The notes: a model not told the origin generated them from the sequence alone. A DNA stretch of 64,000 bases from Amycolatopsis jejuensis (GCF_000717335.1 NZ_JNYZ01000012.1:62001-126000), one strand, 5' to 3'; shown: positions 44,562 through 53,907, counted from the stretch's first letter. Numbers and translations: made by a program.

Positions 44562-46001
44562 TCAGCTCAGCATCCGCGCGTAGGCCTCGGGCCGGCGGAT
44601 CCGGGCGAAGGCCACCACCGCGGCTCCCGCGAGGAAGCAGGTGGCGATCGCGATTCCCACGGCGAGGGCGGCGGCTGGGCCGCCCACGAGTTGCGGGAAC
44701 TGGTCGATCACCAGGTACAGCACCAGGCCGAGCCCGGCCAGCGACAGCAGGGGCGCCACGGTCGCGTTCCATGCCGGGTCGCGGCGTTTGCCGCGCAGGT
44801 GGAACACGATCACGGAAATGCTGGTGAGCACCATCATCAGGATGATGCCGAGCGTGGCCGAGCCGGAGAGCCAGGTGTAGATCTGGGTCACCGGGTCCAG
44901 TCCGGAGATGGCGAGCGCGCCGAGCGTGGCCATGGTCGCTGCGGAGACCACGAGCGACGAGCGCGATGGTGCGCGGTGTTTGGGGTGCACGCGGCCGAGC
45001 GTGGCCGGGAGCAGGTGGGTGGTCGCGAGGGTGAACTGGTAGCGCGTCACGACGTTGTGGAAGGAGAGCACACAGGCGAAAATGCTGGTCACGAGCAGGA
45101 TCTGGATGATGTGCTGCAGTGCGGGTCCCACGTACTGCACCGACAGGTCCGTCATCAGCCGCGCCGGGTCGGCGGCCGCGGTTGCGGCCACGTCGCTGCT
45201 TCCGGCGCCCATGGCCTGTGCCCAGGAAGTGAAGCCGTAGAGCACGCCGATGAGCAGCACCGAGAGGTAGGTCGCGCGTGGCACGGTGCGGTTCGGCTCG
45301 CGTGCTTCGCTGCGGAACACCGCGGTCGCCTCGAAGCCGAAGAACGCGAAGAAGGCGAACATGAGGCCGAGGCCGGGTGCGCCGTCGAACACGTGGGCCG
45401 GGTTCAGTGGCATGGCGGAGAGGCCGGATTTGCCGCCGTGGAAGGTGATCGCGAAGTCCACCACGAGGATCACCAGCACCTCGAGCACCAGGAAGACGCC
45501 GAGCACTTTCGCGCTCAGCTCGACGTCGCGGTAGCCGAGGTAGCCCACCAGCGCCAGCGCGGCGAGGGAGAAGATCCACCACTTCACCGCCAGGCCGAGG
45601 TAGGTCTCCACCACGGCTGACGCCGCCACGCCCAGGTACGCGGTGAGCCCCACCAGGAGCACGGTGTACGACGCGAGCGCGAGACAAGCCGTGCCCGCGG
45701 CGGGGATCTTGCCCAGCCCGGCTTGTACGTAGGCGTAGAACGCGCCCGCGTTCTCCACGTACCGGCTCATCAGCGTGTAGCCGACCGAGAACAGGCACAG
45801 GATCACGGTCGCGCCCACGAAATACGCCGGTGCGGCGGCGGTTCCGCTGGCCGCGAACACTGTCGGGAGCACCACGGACGCGGCGCCGAGCGGGGCCACC
45901 GCGGCCACCACCATGAACACGATCGAACCGACTCCGAGCCCGCGGTGCAGCAGCGCCGGTGTTTCCCGGGTGTGCACCGCGGTTTCCCCATTACCTGCCA
46001 T
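44562..46001 (-). CDS. APC-superfamily amino-acid/polyamine permease
   Basis: 479 residues from MAGNGETAVHTRETPALLHR, with AAGGAG 10 bases upstream. Twelve or more helices are visible, beginning GVGSIVFMVVAAVAPLGAAS, the first-helix motif of APC permeases. FFGFEATAVFRSEAREPNRTVPRATY is the conserved loop of the family. It imports an amino acid or amine using an ion gradient. Its promoter region carries the mirrored TetR operator module that also faces the flavin monooxygenase gene, so both probably serve one pathway. Confidence 0.9.
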   Translation of the reverse strand: MAGNGETAVHTRETPALLHRGLGVGSIVFMVVAAVAPLGAASVVLPTVFAASGTAAAPAYFVGATVILCLFSVGYTLMSRYVENAGAFYAYVQAGLGKIPAAGTACLALASYTVLLVGLTAYLGVAASAVVETYLGLAVKWWIFSLAALALVGYLGYRDVELSAKVLGVFLVLEVLVILVVDFAITFHGGKSGLSAMPLNPAHVFDGAPGLGLMFAFFAFFGFEATAVFRSEAREPNRTVPRATYLSVLLIGVLYGFTSWAQAMGAGSSDVAATAAADPARLMTDLSVQYVGPALQHIIQILLVTSIFACVLSFHNVVTRYQFTLATTHLLPATLGRVHPKHRAPSRSSLVVSAATMATLGALAISGLDPVTQIYTWLSGSATLGIILMMVLTSISVIVFHLRGKRRDPAWNATVAPLLSLAGLGLVLYLVIDQFPQLVGGPAAALAVGIAIATCFLAGAAVVAFARIRRPEAYARMLS

Positions 46002-46090
46002 CGTGGTCGTTCTCCTTCGCTGCGGCTGCTCCTGGTTCCTGGTCGGATTGCGGCCCGCCGTCGACGTGAGGGCCGCCACAGCGTGCACTT

Positions 46091-46129
46091 GGGCATCCGC
46101 CCTAGTCAAGAGCCCTAGGGCAATTGCCC
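46091..46129. promoter_or_regulatory. TetR operator/promoter module facing the permease
   Basis: On the minus strand this 39-bp block reads GGGCAATTGCCC, then GGGCTCTTGACT, then AGGGCG and TGCCC. It contains the perfect palindrome GGGCAATTGCCC (46118-46129) and a TTGACT -35-like hexamer (46109-46104). An almost identical block lies at 46891-46929 in opposite orientation. Confidence 0.75.
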
Positions 46130-46228
46130 GACTTTTGCCGCCGTGTCGTTTCGTTCGCGTGACCGCCGCTTGCTACGGTCGGACCAGGGCGGATGCCCCA
46201 GACTGCACGATTGACGAGAGGGGCGGCC

Positions 46229-46852
46229 GTGGCGCGGATGACGGTGGGGGAGCGCAGGCGCCGGCTGCTCATCGCGGCGGCCGAGGTGATCGGGCGGGAC
46301 GGCATCGCGAACGCGACCACCCGGGCCATCACCGACGAGGCCGGGATGCCCCGCGGCACGTTCCACTACTGCTTCGAATCGAAGGACCAGCTGCTGGGCG
46401 AGCTGGTGAAAAGCCACGTCAAGGACATGGTGCAGGCGGCGGTCGACGATTGGGACGACACCAGGTCGCTCGTCGAGAACCTGACTGCCGGGCTGAACGC
46501 GTTCCTGAGCGTCGGCAGCGCCCATCCGCGGGAACAGCTGATCAGTTACGACCTCGCGCTTTACGCGTTGCGGTCGGACGATCCGGGCGCGGCGGCCACC
46601 CAGTACGCGGACTACAACCGGCAGTCGACGGAGTACCTGGAGTTCGTCGCGGAGCGCGCCGGGATCGACTGGGGTACGCCGATTCCGGTGCTCGCGCGGA
46701 TGTTCGTCACGGTGATCGACGGTTCGATGCTGCACTGGCTCGCCGACGGCGACCTCGACACCACCCGCGAAGCAATCGACGCGTTCGCCGGGGCGCTGGC
46801 CGGGATGGCGAAAGTACGCCGAGGTCGGCGGCGGAAAGTCGCCGGTTTCTGA
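46229..46852 (+). CDS. TetR-family regulator of permease and monooxygenase operons
   Basis: 207 residues from the GTG at 46229 (VARMTVGERRRRLLIAAAEV), with GAGAGG 6 bases upstream; ATGs at 46193 and 46238 are alternatives. The HTH is ATTRAITDEAGMPRGTFHYCFESKDQL. The ligand domain is ordinary in length. The gene lies between two mirror-image operator modules, which makes it the probable repressor of both the permease and the FMO-SDR-SDR operon and perhaps of itself. Confidence 0.88.
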   Translation: MARMTVGERRRRLLIAAAEVIGRDGIANATTRAITDEAGMPRGTFHYCFESKDQLLGELVKSHVKDMVQAAVDDWDDTRSLVENLTAGLNAFLSVGSAHPREQLISYDLALYALRSDDPGAAATQYADYNRQSTEYLEFVAERAGIDWGTPIPVLARMFVTVIDGSMLHWLADGDLDTTREAIDAFAGALAGMAKVRRGRRRKVAGF

Positions 46853-46890
46853 GTTCGTCCTGGTGGCGGCCTGACCGCGGTCGCCGACTA

Positions 46891-46932
46891 GGGCAATTGC
46901 CCTGGGGCTCTTGACTAGGGCGCTTGCCCTAG
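46891..46932. promoter_or_regulatory. TetR operator/promoter module facing the monooxygenase operon
   Basis: GGGCAATTGCCC (46891-46902), TTGACT (46911-46916) and a second near-palindrome CTAGGGCGCTTGCCCTAG (46915-46932) are present. The first 39 bases differ at three positions from the reverse complement of 46091-46129. Confidence 0.75.
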
Positions 46933-47010
46933 TTCAAGCTGGGGGCACTTCGCGAACGGTCCGGCATCGGCGGGCCGCGCAGTCCATCCCGCTCAGGAGA
47001 CGAGGACGAA

Positions 47011-48330
47011 ATGACCGAACCGGTAGATCGGGTGTGCATCGTCGGCGCAGGTCCTTCGGGGTTGGTGGCCGCTCGGCGGCTGCGAGCTGCGGGGGTGCCG
47101 TTCGACTTGTTCGAAAAGCATTCCGACGTCGGCGGGATCTGGGACCCGCAGAACGAGGGCAGCCCGGTGTACCGGAGCGCGCACTTCATCAGCTCGAAGT
47201 ACTCCAGCGGGTTCTACGGCCACCCGATGCCCGCGGACTACCCGGATTACCCGTCGTGGCGCCAAATTCTCGGCTACCTCCGGCAGTTCGCCAAGGACGA
47301 GGACCTGTACCGCGACATCACGTTCGACACCGTCGTCGAGCGCGCCGACCTGCTCGAAGACGGCACCTGGAACGTGACCGCAGGCGGGACGACGCGCCGG
47401 TACCGCGCGTTGGTCGTCGCACCCGGGGTCACCTGGCATCCGAACGTTCCGGAGATTCCCGGCCGGGATTCCTTTACCGGCACGGTGTTGCATTCGGTCG
47501 ACTACTACGACACTTCCCTGTTCGCCGGAAAGCGCGTACTGGTGGTCGGTGGCGGTAACTCCGGGGTCGACATTGCCGGTGACGCCGCGGTCAGTGCGGA
47601 GAAGGCATTTCTGAGCGTACGGCGTGGGTACCGATACATTCCGAAGCACATTTTCGGGGTCCCGCTTGACGTTTTCCTCAACTACGGCGGCAAGCCACCC
47701 GCCGGGATCACGCTTCCCGAGGACCCGAGCGAGCTCATCGACGCGCTGGTCGGTGATTTGACCCGGTACGGCTTGCCCAAGCCGGACCACGACGTGCTCA
47801 CCACCCATCCGATCGTGAACGACCAGGTCATCCACTTCCTGCAGCACGGCGATCTCACCGCGAAACCCGACGTCGCCCGGTTCGACGGCAGCGACGTCGT
47901 GTTCTCCGACGGCAGCCGCGAGCAGGTCGACGTAGTCGTGCTGGCCACCGGGTACGAATACCTCGTCCCCTTTGTGGACGAGGAATTGTTCGAGTGGCAG
48001 GGCGGGCATCCGCAGCTGTACCTGAACATCTTCAACCGCAAAGTGGATTCGCTGTACGTCGTCGGATTCATCGAGTTCGCCGATGCCGCGTACCACCGGT
48101 TCGAGGAAATGGCGCAGCTTATCGCGATGGATCTGACCTTGCAGGGCGCGGACAAGGAAAGGTTCGCCGAGATGAAACGCAGTCACGAGCCGGATTTGCG
48201 TGGTGGGGTTTCGTACCTCGAAATTCCGCGTAATGCGAATTACGTGGAGACGCACACCTATCAGGCCGCGGTCGCGGAGATCCGGGCGAAGTTCGGGGTC
48301 GCGGATTTGCACGAGGAGTTCGGGAGCTGA
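47011..48330 (+). CDS. flavin-containing monooxygenase
   Basis: 439 residues from MTEPVDRVCIVGAGPSGLVA. FAD motif GAGPSG, FMO-type fingerprint region FTGTVLHSVDYYD, NADPH motif VVGGGNSGVDIAGD and the late VVLATGYEYL segment identify a class B monooxygenase. It would insert one oxygen into an N-, S- or carbonyl-bearing substrate using NADPH. Two SDR genes follow closely and the TetR module precedes it, so it starts a catabolic operon whose substrate probably enters by the APC permease. Confidence 0.9.
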   Translation: MTEPVDRVCIVGAGPSGLVAARRLRAAGVPFDLFEKHSDVGGIWDPQNEGSPVYRSAHFISSKYSSGFYGHPMPADYPDYPSWRQILGYLRQFAKDEDLYRDITFDTVVERADLLEDGTWNVTAGGTTRRYRALVVAPGVTWHPNVPEIPGRDSFTGTVLHSVDYYDTSLFAGKRVLVVGGGNSGVDIAGDAAVSAEKAFLSVRRGYRYIPKHIFGVPLDVFLNYGGKPPAGITLPEDPSELIDALVGDLTRYGLPKPDHDVLTTHPIVNDQVIHFLQHGDLTAKPDVARFDGSDVVFSDGSREQVDVVVLATGYEYLVPFVDEELFEWQGGHPQLYLNIFNRKVDSLYVVGFIEFADAAYHRFEEMAQLIAMDLTLQGADKERFAEMKRSHEPDLRGGVSYLEIPRNANYVETHTYQAAVAEIRAKFGVADLHEEFGS

Positions 48331-48336
48331 GCTGTC

Positions 48337-49083
48337 ATGGGAGCTTTCGAACACAAAGTCTGTGTCGTCACCGGTGCTGCTTCCGGGATCGGCCGGGCCG
48401 CCGCGGAGCTGTTCGCCCGGGAAGGCGGCCAGGTGGTATCGGCTGATTTGGCTGACGCTGAAGGGGATTTCGTCCGGACGGACGTCAGCGATGCTGAGGA
48501 TGTCGAGCGGCTTTTCGCGCACACCGTCGCCCGGTATGGCCGCGTCGACGTCTTGGTCAACAATGCGGGGATCATGGCGGATGCGGAGCTCGATCAGGCG
48601 ACGCCGGAGGATTTCCGACGGCACGTTGACGTCAATACCATCGGCGTGTTCCTGGGGATCAAATACGGCACGCGGGTAATGCCTGAAGGTTCGGCAATCG
48701 TCAATACCGCCTCGATGGCCGGGCGGGTCGGTCTTCGCGGTTACGGTCCTTATGCCGCGGCCAAAGCCGCGGTGGTATCGCTGACGCAGGTCGCGGCGGT
48801 CGAGTACGGCGGGCGCGGTATCCGGGTCAACTGCATTTGCCCGAGCTCGGTGGAAACACCGATGTTGCAGGCACAGGAGAACGGCGCTCTCGAACGGGAG
48901 ATCAGCCGTCTTGCCGCGCCTTCGGGAATGGTGATTGCCGCGGAGCAGGTCGCCGAGGTGATTGCTTTCCTTGCCGCACCGGCATCTTCGGCGGTTACCG
49001 GGCAGGCGTTGAATGTGGACGCGGGAATGTCGGCCGGGTATTCCGATCATCTGCTGTCGGCGATTTCGGCGGCGATCGCATGA
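48337..49083 (+). CDS. short-chain dehydrogenase/reductase
   Basis: 248 residues from MGAFEHKVCVVTGAASGIGR, starting 6 bp after the FMO stop. TGAASGIG binds NAD(P), NNAG is present, and the catalytic Ser, Tyr and Lys lie in NTASMAGR and YGPYAAAK. This is a classical SDR. It overlaps the next SDR gene by 4 bp. In this operon it probably oxidises or reduces an intermediate of the FMO pathway. Confidence 0.9.
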   Translation: MGAFEHKVCVVTGAASGIGRAAAELFAREGGQVVSADLADAEGDFVRTDVSDAEDVERLFAHTVARYGRVDVLVNNAGIMADAELDQATPEDFRRHVDVNTIGVFLGIKYGTRVMPEGSAIVNTASMAGRVGLRGYGPYAAAKAAVVSLTQVAAVEYGGRGIRVNCICPSSVETPMLQAQENGALEREISRLAAPSGMVIAAEQVAEVIAFLAAPASSAVTGQALNVDAGMSAGYSDHLLSAISAAIA

Positions 49084-49913
49084 CTGGTCAGGTCGCGCTG
49101 GTCACCGGGGCCGGACGGGCGCGGGGAATGGGCCGGGCCATTGCGCTTCGGCTTGCGCGCAGCGGCGCGGACGTCGCGGTGGCCGACCTCGCCCGGCCGG
49201 TGCCTGGTCTCGACGTCCTCGGCATCGGGGTCGGAGACAGTCTTGCGGAGCTGGAAGAAACCGCGGAGATGGTCCGGGCTTTGGGGTGCAAGAGCGTTGC
49301 GGTACCGATGGATGTTTCTGATGTGGACAGTGTGCAGGAGGGAATTGTTACGGTCGCCGGGAAACTCGGCGACGTCGGGATTCTGGTGAACAATGCCGGT
49401 ACGGCGGTGGGGGTCAAGGAGTTCTCGGAGATCACCGAGGCGGATTGGGAAACCTCGTTTCGGGTCAACGTTCTCGGCGCAGTACACTTGGTACGCGCGG
49501 TGTCTCCGGGGATGAAACGCGCGCGACGCGGCGCGATCGTCAACATCGCTTCGACGCTGGGTGTCGCGGCGCTGGCCGAATACGGCAGTTATGTCGTGAC
49601 CAAGCACGCGGTGGTCGGGCTCACGCGGTTGTTGTCGCAGGAATTGGCGCCACACGGAATCCGTACCAATGCGGTTGCGCCGGGCTACATCGTCACGGAT
49701 ATGGGCAAGGCGGAGCAGGAGAAAATTGCCGCGGCCCGGTCGGTCGGGCTCGACGAAGCGGTGACGGACATCCTCACCGAAATCCCGATCGGACGTCTCG
49801 GAAATCCGGACGATGTCGCGGAAACCGTGGCCTGGCTGGCAAGTCCGGCAGCGTCCTTTGTGAACGGTGCGGTGGTTCCGGTCCACGGTGGACAGACTGC
49901 CGGGTTCGTCTGA
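49080..49913 (+). CDS. short-chain dehydrogenase/reductase
   Basis: 277 residues from MTGQVALVTGAGRARGMGRA, in an ATGA overlap with the previous gene. The cofactor loop is TGAGRARGMG, with NNAG, the catalytic Ser in NIASTLG and YGSYVVTK. An insertion (VPGLDVLGIGVGDSLAELEE) after the second strand is typical of mycofactocin-coupled SDRs and related carveol-dehydrogenase-like enzymes. That subgroup carries tightly bound NAD; no mycofactocin genes are in the window. Confidence 0.88.
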   Translation: MTGQVALVTGAGRARGMGRAIALRLARSGADVAVADLARPVPGLDVLGIGVGDSLAELEETAEMVRALGCKSVAVPMDVSDVDSVQEGIVTVAGKLGDVGILVNNAGTAVGVKEFSEITEADWETSFRVNVLGAVHLVRAVSPGMKRARRGAIVNIASTLGVAALAEYGSYVVTKHAVVGLTRLLSQELAPHGIRTNAVAPGYIVTDMGKAEQEKIAAARSVGLDEAVTDILTEIPIGRLGNPDDVAETVAWLASPAASFVNGAVVPVHGGQTAGFV

Positions 49914-49916
49914 GTC

Positions 49917-50814
49917 CTATGTAGACAGATGCTGCCGCGCGGCGCGATGGACGGGCGGCAGCAGGGGATTGGGATCGTCGGCCCGGCTGGCGATCACGAC
50001 CTGAGCCGGGTCGATGCCGTCGATGGCCACCGTGGTGAGGTCCGGGCGCGTGCGGATGCGCCGGTCGCCGATCGGCAGCACCGCGACCGCCCGGCCTTCG
50101 GCGACGAGTTCGAGCTTGTCCTCGTAACTCTCCGCGAGCGGCGGGGTGGTGGCGGCCGGGATGCCGTCGGGACGGGGTTCGAGGCGCCAGAACCGGCGCC
50201 ACGTGGTGGTGGCGCCGGTGCAGGGCACGACGGGCTCATCGGCGAGGTCGTCCACGCCGACCGAATCCTTGGCCGCCATCGGATGGTCAGTGGACACCAC
50301 CAGCACGCGCGGCTCGTCGCGCAGCACGGTGAGCTGGAGGTTGTCCATCTCATAGGGGAACGGCAGCCGCGAGATGAGGGCGTCCACGCGGCGGTCCGGT
50401 AGCGCCGCGGTGTCGTTCCAGACGAGGTGCCGGGTGCGGATCTCGGCATCCGGGTACTGCCGGCGCAGGTCGTGAACCATGGGGGTGACGATGAAGTCAT
50501 CGGAATAACCGAGCGTGACCATATGCGGTGCGGCTGCGGCTTTCGCAGTGCGCCGCGCGAGGTGGGCGGCGGCCAGCAGCTCCTGCGCGCGCGGCAGGAA
50601 CGCCTCGCCGGCCGCGGTGAGGCGGGTGCCCTGGTGGGTGCGTTCGAGCAGCTGCACGCCGAGCTGGTCTTCCAGCCGCTGGAGCTGCCGCCCGAGCGAC
50701 GTGCAGCGCCGCAGCGGCCCGGCCGATGTTCCGGTGTTCCGCGACCACGGTGAAGTAGCGCACCAGCCGCAGGTCGAAATCCACGCTGGGGTCGAGCGAC
50801 GTCGGATCTGCCAC
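49917..50814 (-). pseudogene. LysR-family regulator broken by a frameshift in the HTH
   Basis: The reading frame from the GTG at 50814 (GGAGGG upstream) gives DFDLRLVRYFTVVAEHRNIGRAAAALH, a normal LysR N-terminus, then becomes nonsense. The neighbouring frame supplies SLGRQLQRLEDQLGVQLLER and a complete effector domain ending HRAARQHLST. At 50694-50700 the expected LHVAQPSLGR is missing about 11 bases, consistent with deletion between two GTCGC repeats. It diverges from an SDR gene it presumably regulated. A sequencing error is the alternative. Confidence 0.75.
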
Positions 50815-50931
50815 CCCTCCAGGCTACGCGTCATGCGGCTCGGGCATCACGACCTGCGGAATGGGTCTTGGACGCCGCCGGAAAACCGTTCTTGACTGGT
50901 TCACAGGAAACCGGATCGAGAAAGGAAACCC

Positions 50932-51672
50932 ATGAAGTACGACGGAAAGAAGGTCGTCGTCATCGGCGGCTCCAGCGGTTTCGGCCGCACCGCGGCGAAG
51001 CTGCTCGTGGGCGAAGGCGCGCGGGTGCTGGTCACCGGCCGGTCGGTGGAGTCGCTCGAGGCAACGGCCGCTGAGCTGGGAGAACGCGCCATTGCCGTAC
51101 GCAGCAACTTCTCGTCCCTGCCCGACCTGGACGCACTGGCCGACCGCGTAAAAACCGAGTTCGGCACAGTCGACGCCCTGTTCGTGAATGCGGGAGTCGC
51201 CAATTTCACTCCTTTCTATTCGGTCACCGAGGAGAATTTCTCGGACCTGTTTTCGATCAATGCGAAAGGCCCGTACTTCACGGTCCAAAAACTGGCACCG
51301 TTGCTGAACGAGGGCAGCGGAGTGGTACTCACCACGTCCGCGGCGAACGTCCTGGGCCTGCCGATGGTGAGCGTGTACGCCGCGACGAAGGCCGCAGTGC
51401 GTTCGATGACCCGCAGCTTGGCGACTGAATTGCTGCCCAGGAAGATCCGCGTGAACGCCGTAAGCCCCGGCCCCATCGCGACGGGGATTCTGGACCGCTC
51501 GCTCCCGCCGGAGGTCGCGGAATCGACGAAAGCCCAGATGGCCCAGCAAAACCCGATGTCCCGCTTCGGAGCCCCGGACGAGGTCGCGGTGGCAATGCTG
51601 TTCCTCGCCTTCGACGCTACGTACACGACCGGCGCCGAGTTCCCGGTCGATGGTGGGGGTACGCAGCTCTGA
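50932..51672 (+). CDS. short-chain dehydrogenase/reductase
   Basis: 246 residues from MKYDGKKVVVIGGSSGFGRT, with GAGAAAGGAAA upstream. The cofactor motif is GGSSGFG, then NAG (FVNAGVANF), the catalytic Ser in TTSAANVLG, and YAATK. It is a classical SDR of 240-250 residues. The divergent LysR gene, though frameshifted, is its likely former regulator. Substrate unknown. Confidence 0.9.
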   Translation: MKYDGKKVVVIGGSSGFGRTAAKLLVGEGARVLVTGRSVESLEATAAELGERAIAVRSNFSSLPDLDALADRVKTEFGTVDALFVNAGVANFTPFYSVTEENFSDLFSINAKGPYFTVQKLAPLLNEGSGVVLTTSAANVLGLPMVSVYAATKAAVRSMTRSLATELLPRKIRVNAVSPGPIATGILDRSLPPEVAESTKAQMAQQNPMSRFGAPDEVAVAMLFLAFDATYTTGAEFPVDGGGTQL

Positions 51673-52483
51673 CCTGCTGATCGGGTTGTCGGCTTCGGTA
51701 AGACGCGCACCTGTCGACCCTGTGTGTTCGGATGGCTGCGGGTTTCGGGTCGCTCGGGCCGGAGGGGTTTCGGGGGTTGGGTGTTGCCTGCGCCTGGTCC
51801 TAGTGCCCTTTCGGTTCCGGCGGTTGGGGTGCGCCTCGCCAGATTTGATCTGGCGGCGGCGTGACTGCCTGTGTTGCCTGCGTCGTTTCTGTCGCTAGCT
51901 TCCGTCTGGCATCGGCGTGCCTCTGCTACCTGCGCCGTCTCTGCGGTGAGTTTCGGTCTGGCGTTGGCGCGTCACGCCTGCTGCCTGTGCCGTTTCTGGC
52001 GCGAGTTTCTGTCTGGTGTTGGTGTGCTCGCCTCTGCTGCCTGTGCCGTTGCTGGCGCGAGTTTCTGTCTGGTGTTGGTGTGCTCGCCTTGCTGCCTGTG
52101 CCGTTGCTGTCGCGAGTTTCGGTCTGGCGTTGGCGTGCCGCCTCGGCTGTCGGCGTCGTTTCTGTCGCTAGCTTCCGTCCGGCGGCGTGCCATCTCTGCT
52201 ACCCCGCGTCGTTTCTGTCGCGAGTTTCGGTCTGGCGTCGGCACGCCACGCCTGTTACCCGCGCCGTTCTATCGCGAGTTCCTGTCCGGAGTTGGCGCGC
52301 CGCTTCTGCTGCCTGCGCGGTTTCTCTCGCGAGTTTCGGTCTGGCATCGGAGTGCCCCTGCTGCCCGCGCCTTTCTATCGCGAGTATCCATCTGGCGTCG
52401 GCACGCCACCCCGCTACCTCCACCGTTCCGGCCGCCAGTTTCTATCTAGCGAAGCGGGACCTTGCCCGGGACGCAGCCGAGAT
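51673..52483. repeat. gap with a ~54-bp degenerate tandem array (51889-52460)
   Basis: The word GCGAGTTTCGGTCTGGCGT or a variant recurs near 51893, 51946, 52001, 52057, 52112, 52167, 52220, 52274, 52329, 52380 and 52431, about every 54 bp. Between occurrences lies TGCTGCCTGTGCCGTTTCTG or a variant. Copies around 52001-52112 are closest to each other; outer ones are more diverged. Frames are open on both strands but encode only repeats. Confidence 0.8.
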
Positions 52484-53080
52484 CTAGCGGCTCAACGCTC
52501 GACGCCAGGTGTCCGTCACCGTGTGGCGTAAGCGGTTCGGACGCACTGCCTCCGGCGCAAGCAGTCGTTGAAGGGCAATTCCCCGCAGCTGGCCGACCAC
52601 CGCCACGGCAACCTCGTCCGGCTCGACGTTTTCCCGGATGTCACCACCGGCGATCCCTGCGGCGATTTCCGCCCGCAGGTCCGCGCGGAAGGCCTCGTCC
52701 CGCTCGCGGAAGAGCGGGGCCAGCTCCGGATCGGTCATCGATTCTGCCCACAGCAGCACGAAAGCCCGGCTGAGCACGCTCGCGTTGCCCAGCTGCCGGA
52801 CGTACCCGTCGATGAGCCGCAGCAGCCGCTCCAGCCCGGGTGGCAGCGCGTCGAGTCCGGGGACGAAACCGGCTTGCGTCGCGCGGGCGAGGTGTTCCAG
52901 CAGCGCTGCCTTGCTCCCGAAATGATGGGTGACCAGCCCGCGGCTGTACCCCGCCCGCTCACCGACAGCCGCCAGCGTGACCGCCCGCACGCCCTGCTCC
53001 ACGACCAGTTCGGCCGCCGCTTCAACCAAGGCGGCTGAAGCTTGGTCGCGGCGTTCCTGCTGACTCCGGCGCGGCATCAT
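52484..53080 (-). CDS. TetR-family regulator
   Basis: 198 residues from MMPRRSQQERRDQASAALVE (ATGs at 53080 and 53077). The HTH is VTLAAVGERAGYSRGLVTHHFGSKAALL. The C-terminal domain resembles TetR_C_11-like proteins (LRLIDGYVRQLGNASVLSRA). It diverges from an alpha/beta hydrolase gene with a 9-bp-arm palindrome between them and probably represses it and itself. Confidence 0.88.
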   Translation of the reverse strand: MMPRRSQQERRDQASAALVEAAAELVVEQGVRAVTLAAVGERAGYSRGLVTHHFGSKAALLEHLARATQAGFVPGLDALPPGLERLLRLIDGYVRQLGNASVLSRAFVLLWAESMTDPELAPLFRERDEAFRADLRAEIAAGIAGGDIRENVEPDEVAVAVVGQLRGIALQRLLAPEAVRPNRLRHTVTDTWRRALSR

Positions 53081-53089
53081 TCCAGGCTA

Positions 53090-53117
53090 CATACTTGTCA
53101 GCCAACCAACAAGTATG
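53090..53117. promoter_or_regulatory. operator between TetR and alpha/beta hydrolase
   Basis: CATACTTGT (53090-53098) and ACAAGTATG (53109-53117) form perfect 9-bp arms around a 10-bp spacer, in the middle of the 74-bp divergent gap. Confidence 0.7.
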
Positions 53118-53154
53118 GCTAGAGTGGTGGTGAACCGACCGAAGGAGCAACCCG

Positions 53155-53907
53155 ATGAGTGAAACGACCGCCGTCTTCGTGCACGGCAACCCGGAGACCC
53201 CGTCGCTGTGGGAGCCGCTGCTTGCCGAGCTGGGTGCGCGACCGGTGGTGTGCCTGTCCCCGCCTGGTTTCGGGGCGCCGTTGCCTGCCGGGTTCGGTGC
53301 GACCGTCGGCGAGTATCGCGATTGGCTGATCGGCGAGCTCGAGCGGTTTCCCGAGCCGGTCGACCTGGTCGGCCACGACTGGGGCGGTGGGCACGTGCTC
53401 AACGCGGTCATGGCGCGCCCGGAACTCGTCCGCAGCTGGGTGAACGACACGATCGGCGCGTTCGACCCTGATTACGTCTGGCATGAGCTGGCTCAGCAGT
53501 GGCAGCAACCGGAGGTCGGCGAGGCGTCGGTGGCGAAAATTTTCGGTGCCCCGCTTGAGGTGCGGACCGCGCGGCTCGTCGCCGGTGGGATGCATGAGTC
53601 GGTCGCCGGAAAGGTTGCCGCGGGGATGAACGAGGACATGGGCCGCGCCGTGCTCGCGCTCTATCGATCTGCCGCAAAACCGGTGATGACCGAGCTCGGC
53701 CGGAACCTGGAACGCGCAGCGGAGCGTCCGGGGCTCGTCGTGCTGGCGACTGAGGATCACCTGGTCGGGACTGTCGAGCAACGTCGCCGGTCGGCGGCTC
53801 GCGCCGGTGCTCGCGTCGCCCCGCTCGACGGGCTCGGGCATTGGTGGATGACGCAGGATCCGGCTCAGGGGGCGCAAATTCTCACCGAGTTCTGGGAATC
53901 CTGCTGA
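53155..53907 (+). CDS. alpha/beta hydrolase with Asp nucleophile motif
   Basis: 250 residues from MSETTAVFVHGNPETPSLWE, with GAAGGAGC upstream. The oxyanion segment is FVHGNPE. The elbow is LVGHDWGGGH, with Asp as nucleophile as in haloalkane dehalogenases and epoxide hydrolases. ATEDHL and GLGHWWM supply the acid and His. It may detoxify halogenated or epoxide compounds; a plain esterase is less likely because the elbow lacks Ser. TetR control is likely. Confidence 0.88.
   Translation: MSETTAVFVHGNPETPSLWEPLLAELGARPVVCLSPPGFGAPLPAGFGATVGEYRDWLIGELERFPEPVDLVGHDWGGGHVLNAVMARPELVRSWVNDTIGAFDPDYVWHELAQQWQQPEVGEASVAKIFGAPLEVRTARLVAGGMHESVAGKVAAGMNEDMGRAVLALYRSAAKPVMTELGRNLERAAERPGLVVLATEDHLVGTVEQRRRSAARAGARVAPLDGLGHWWMTQDPAQGAQILTEFWESC

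Noticed and set aside
51871..52487. Cys/Leu/Val-rich plus-strand frames that look like membrane proteins
   Set aside because: They are the 54-bp array read in different frames; hydrophobicity comes from the repeated unit.
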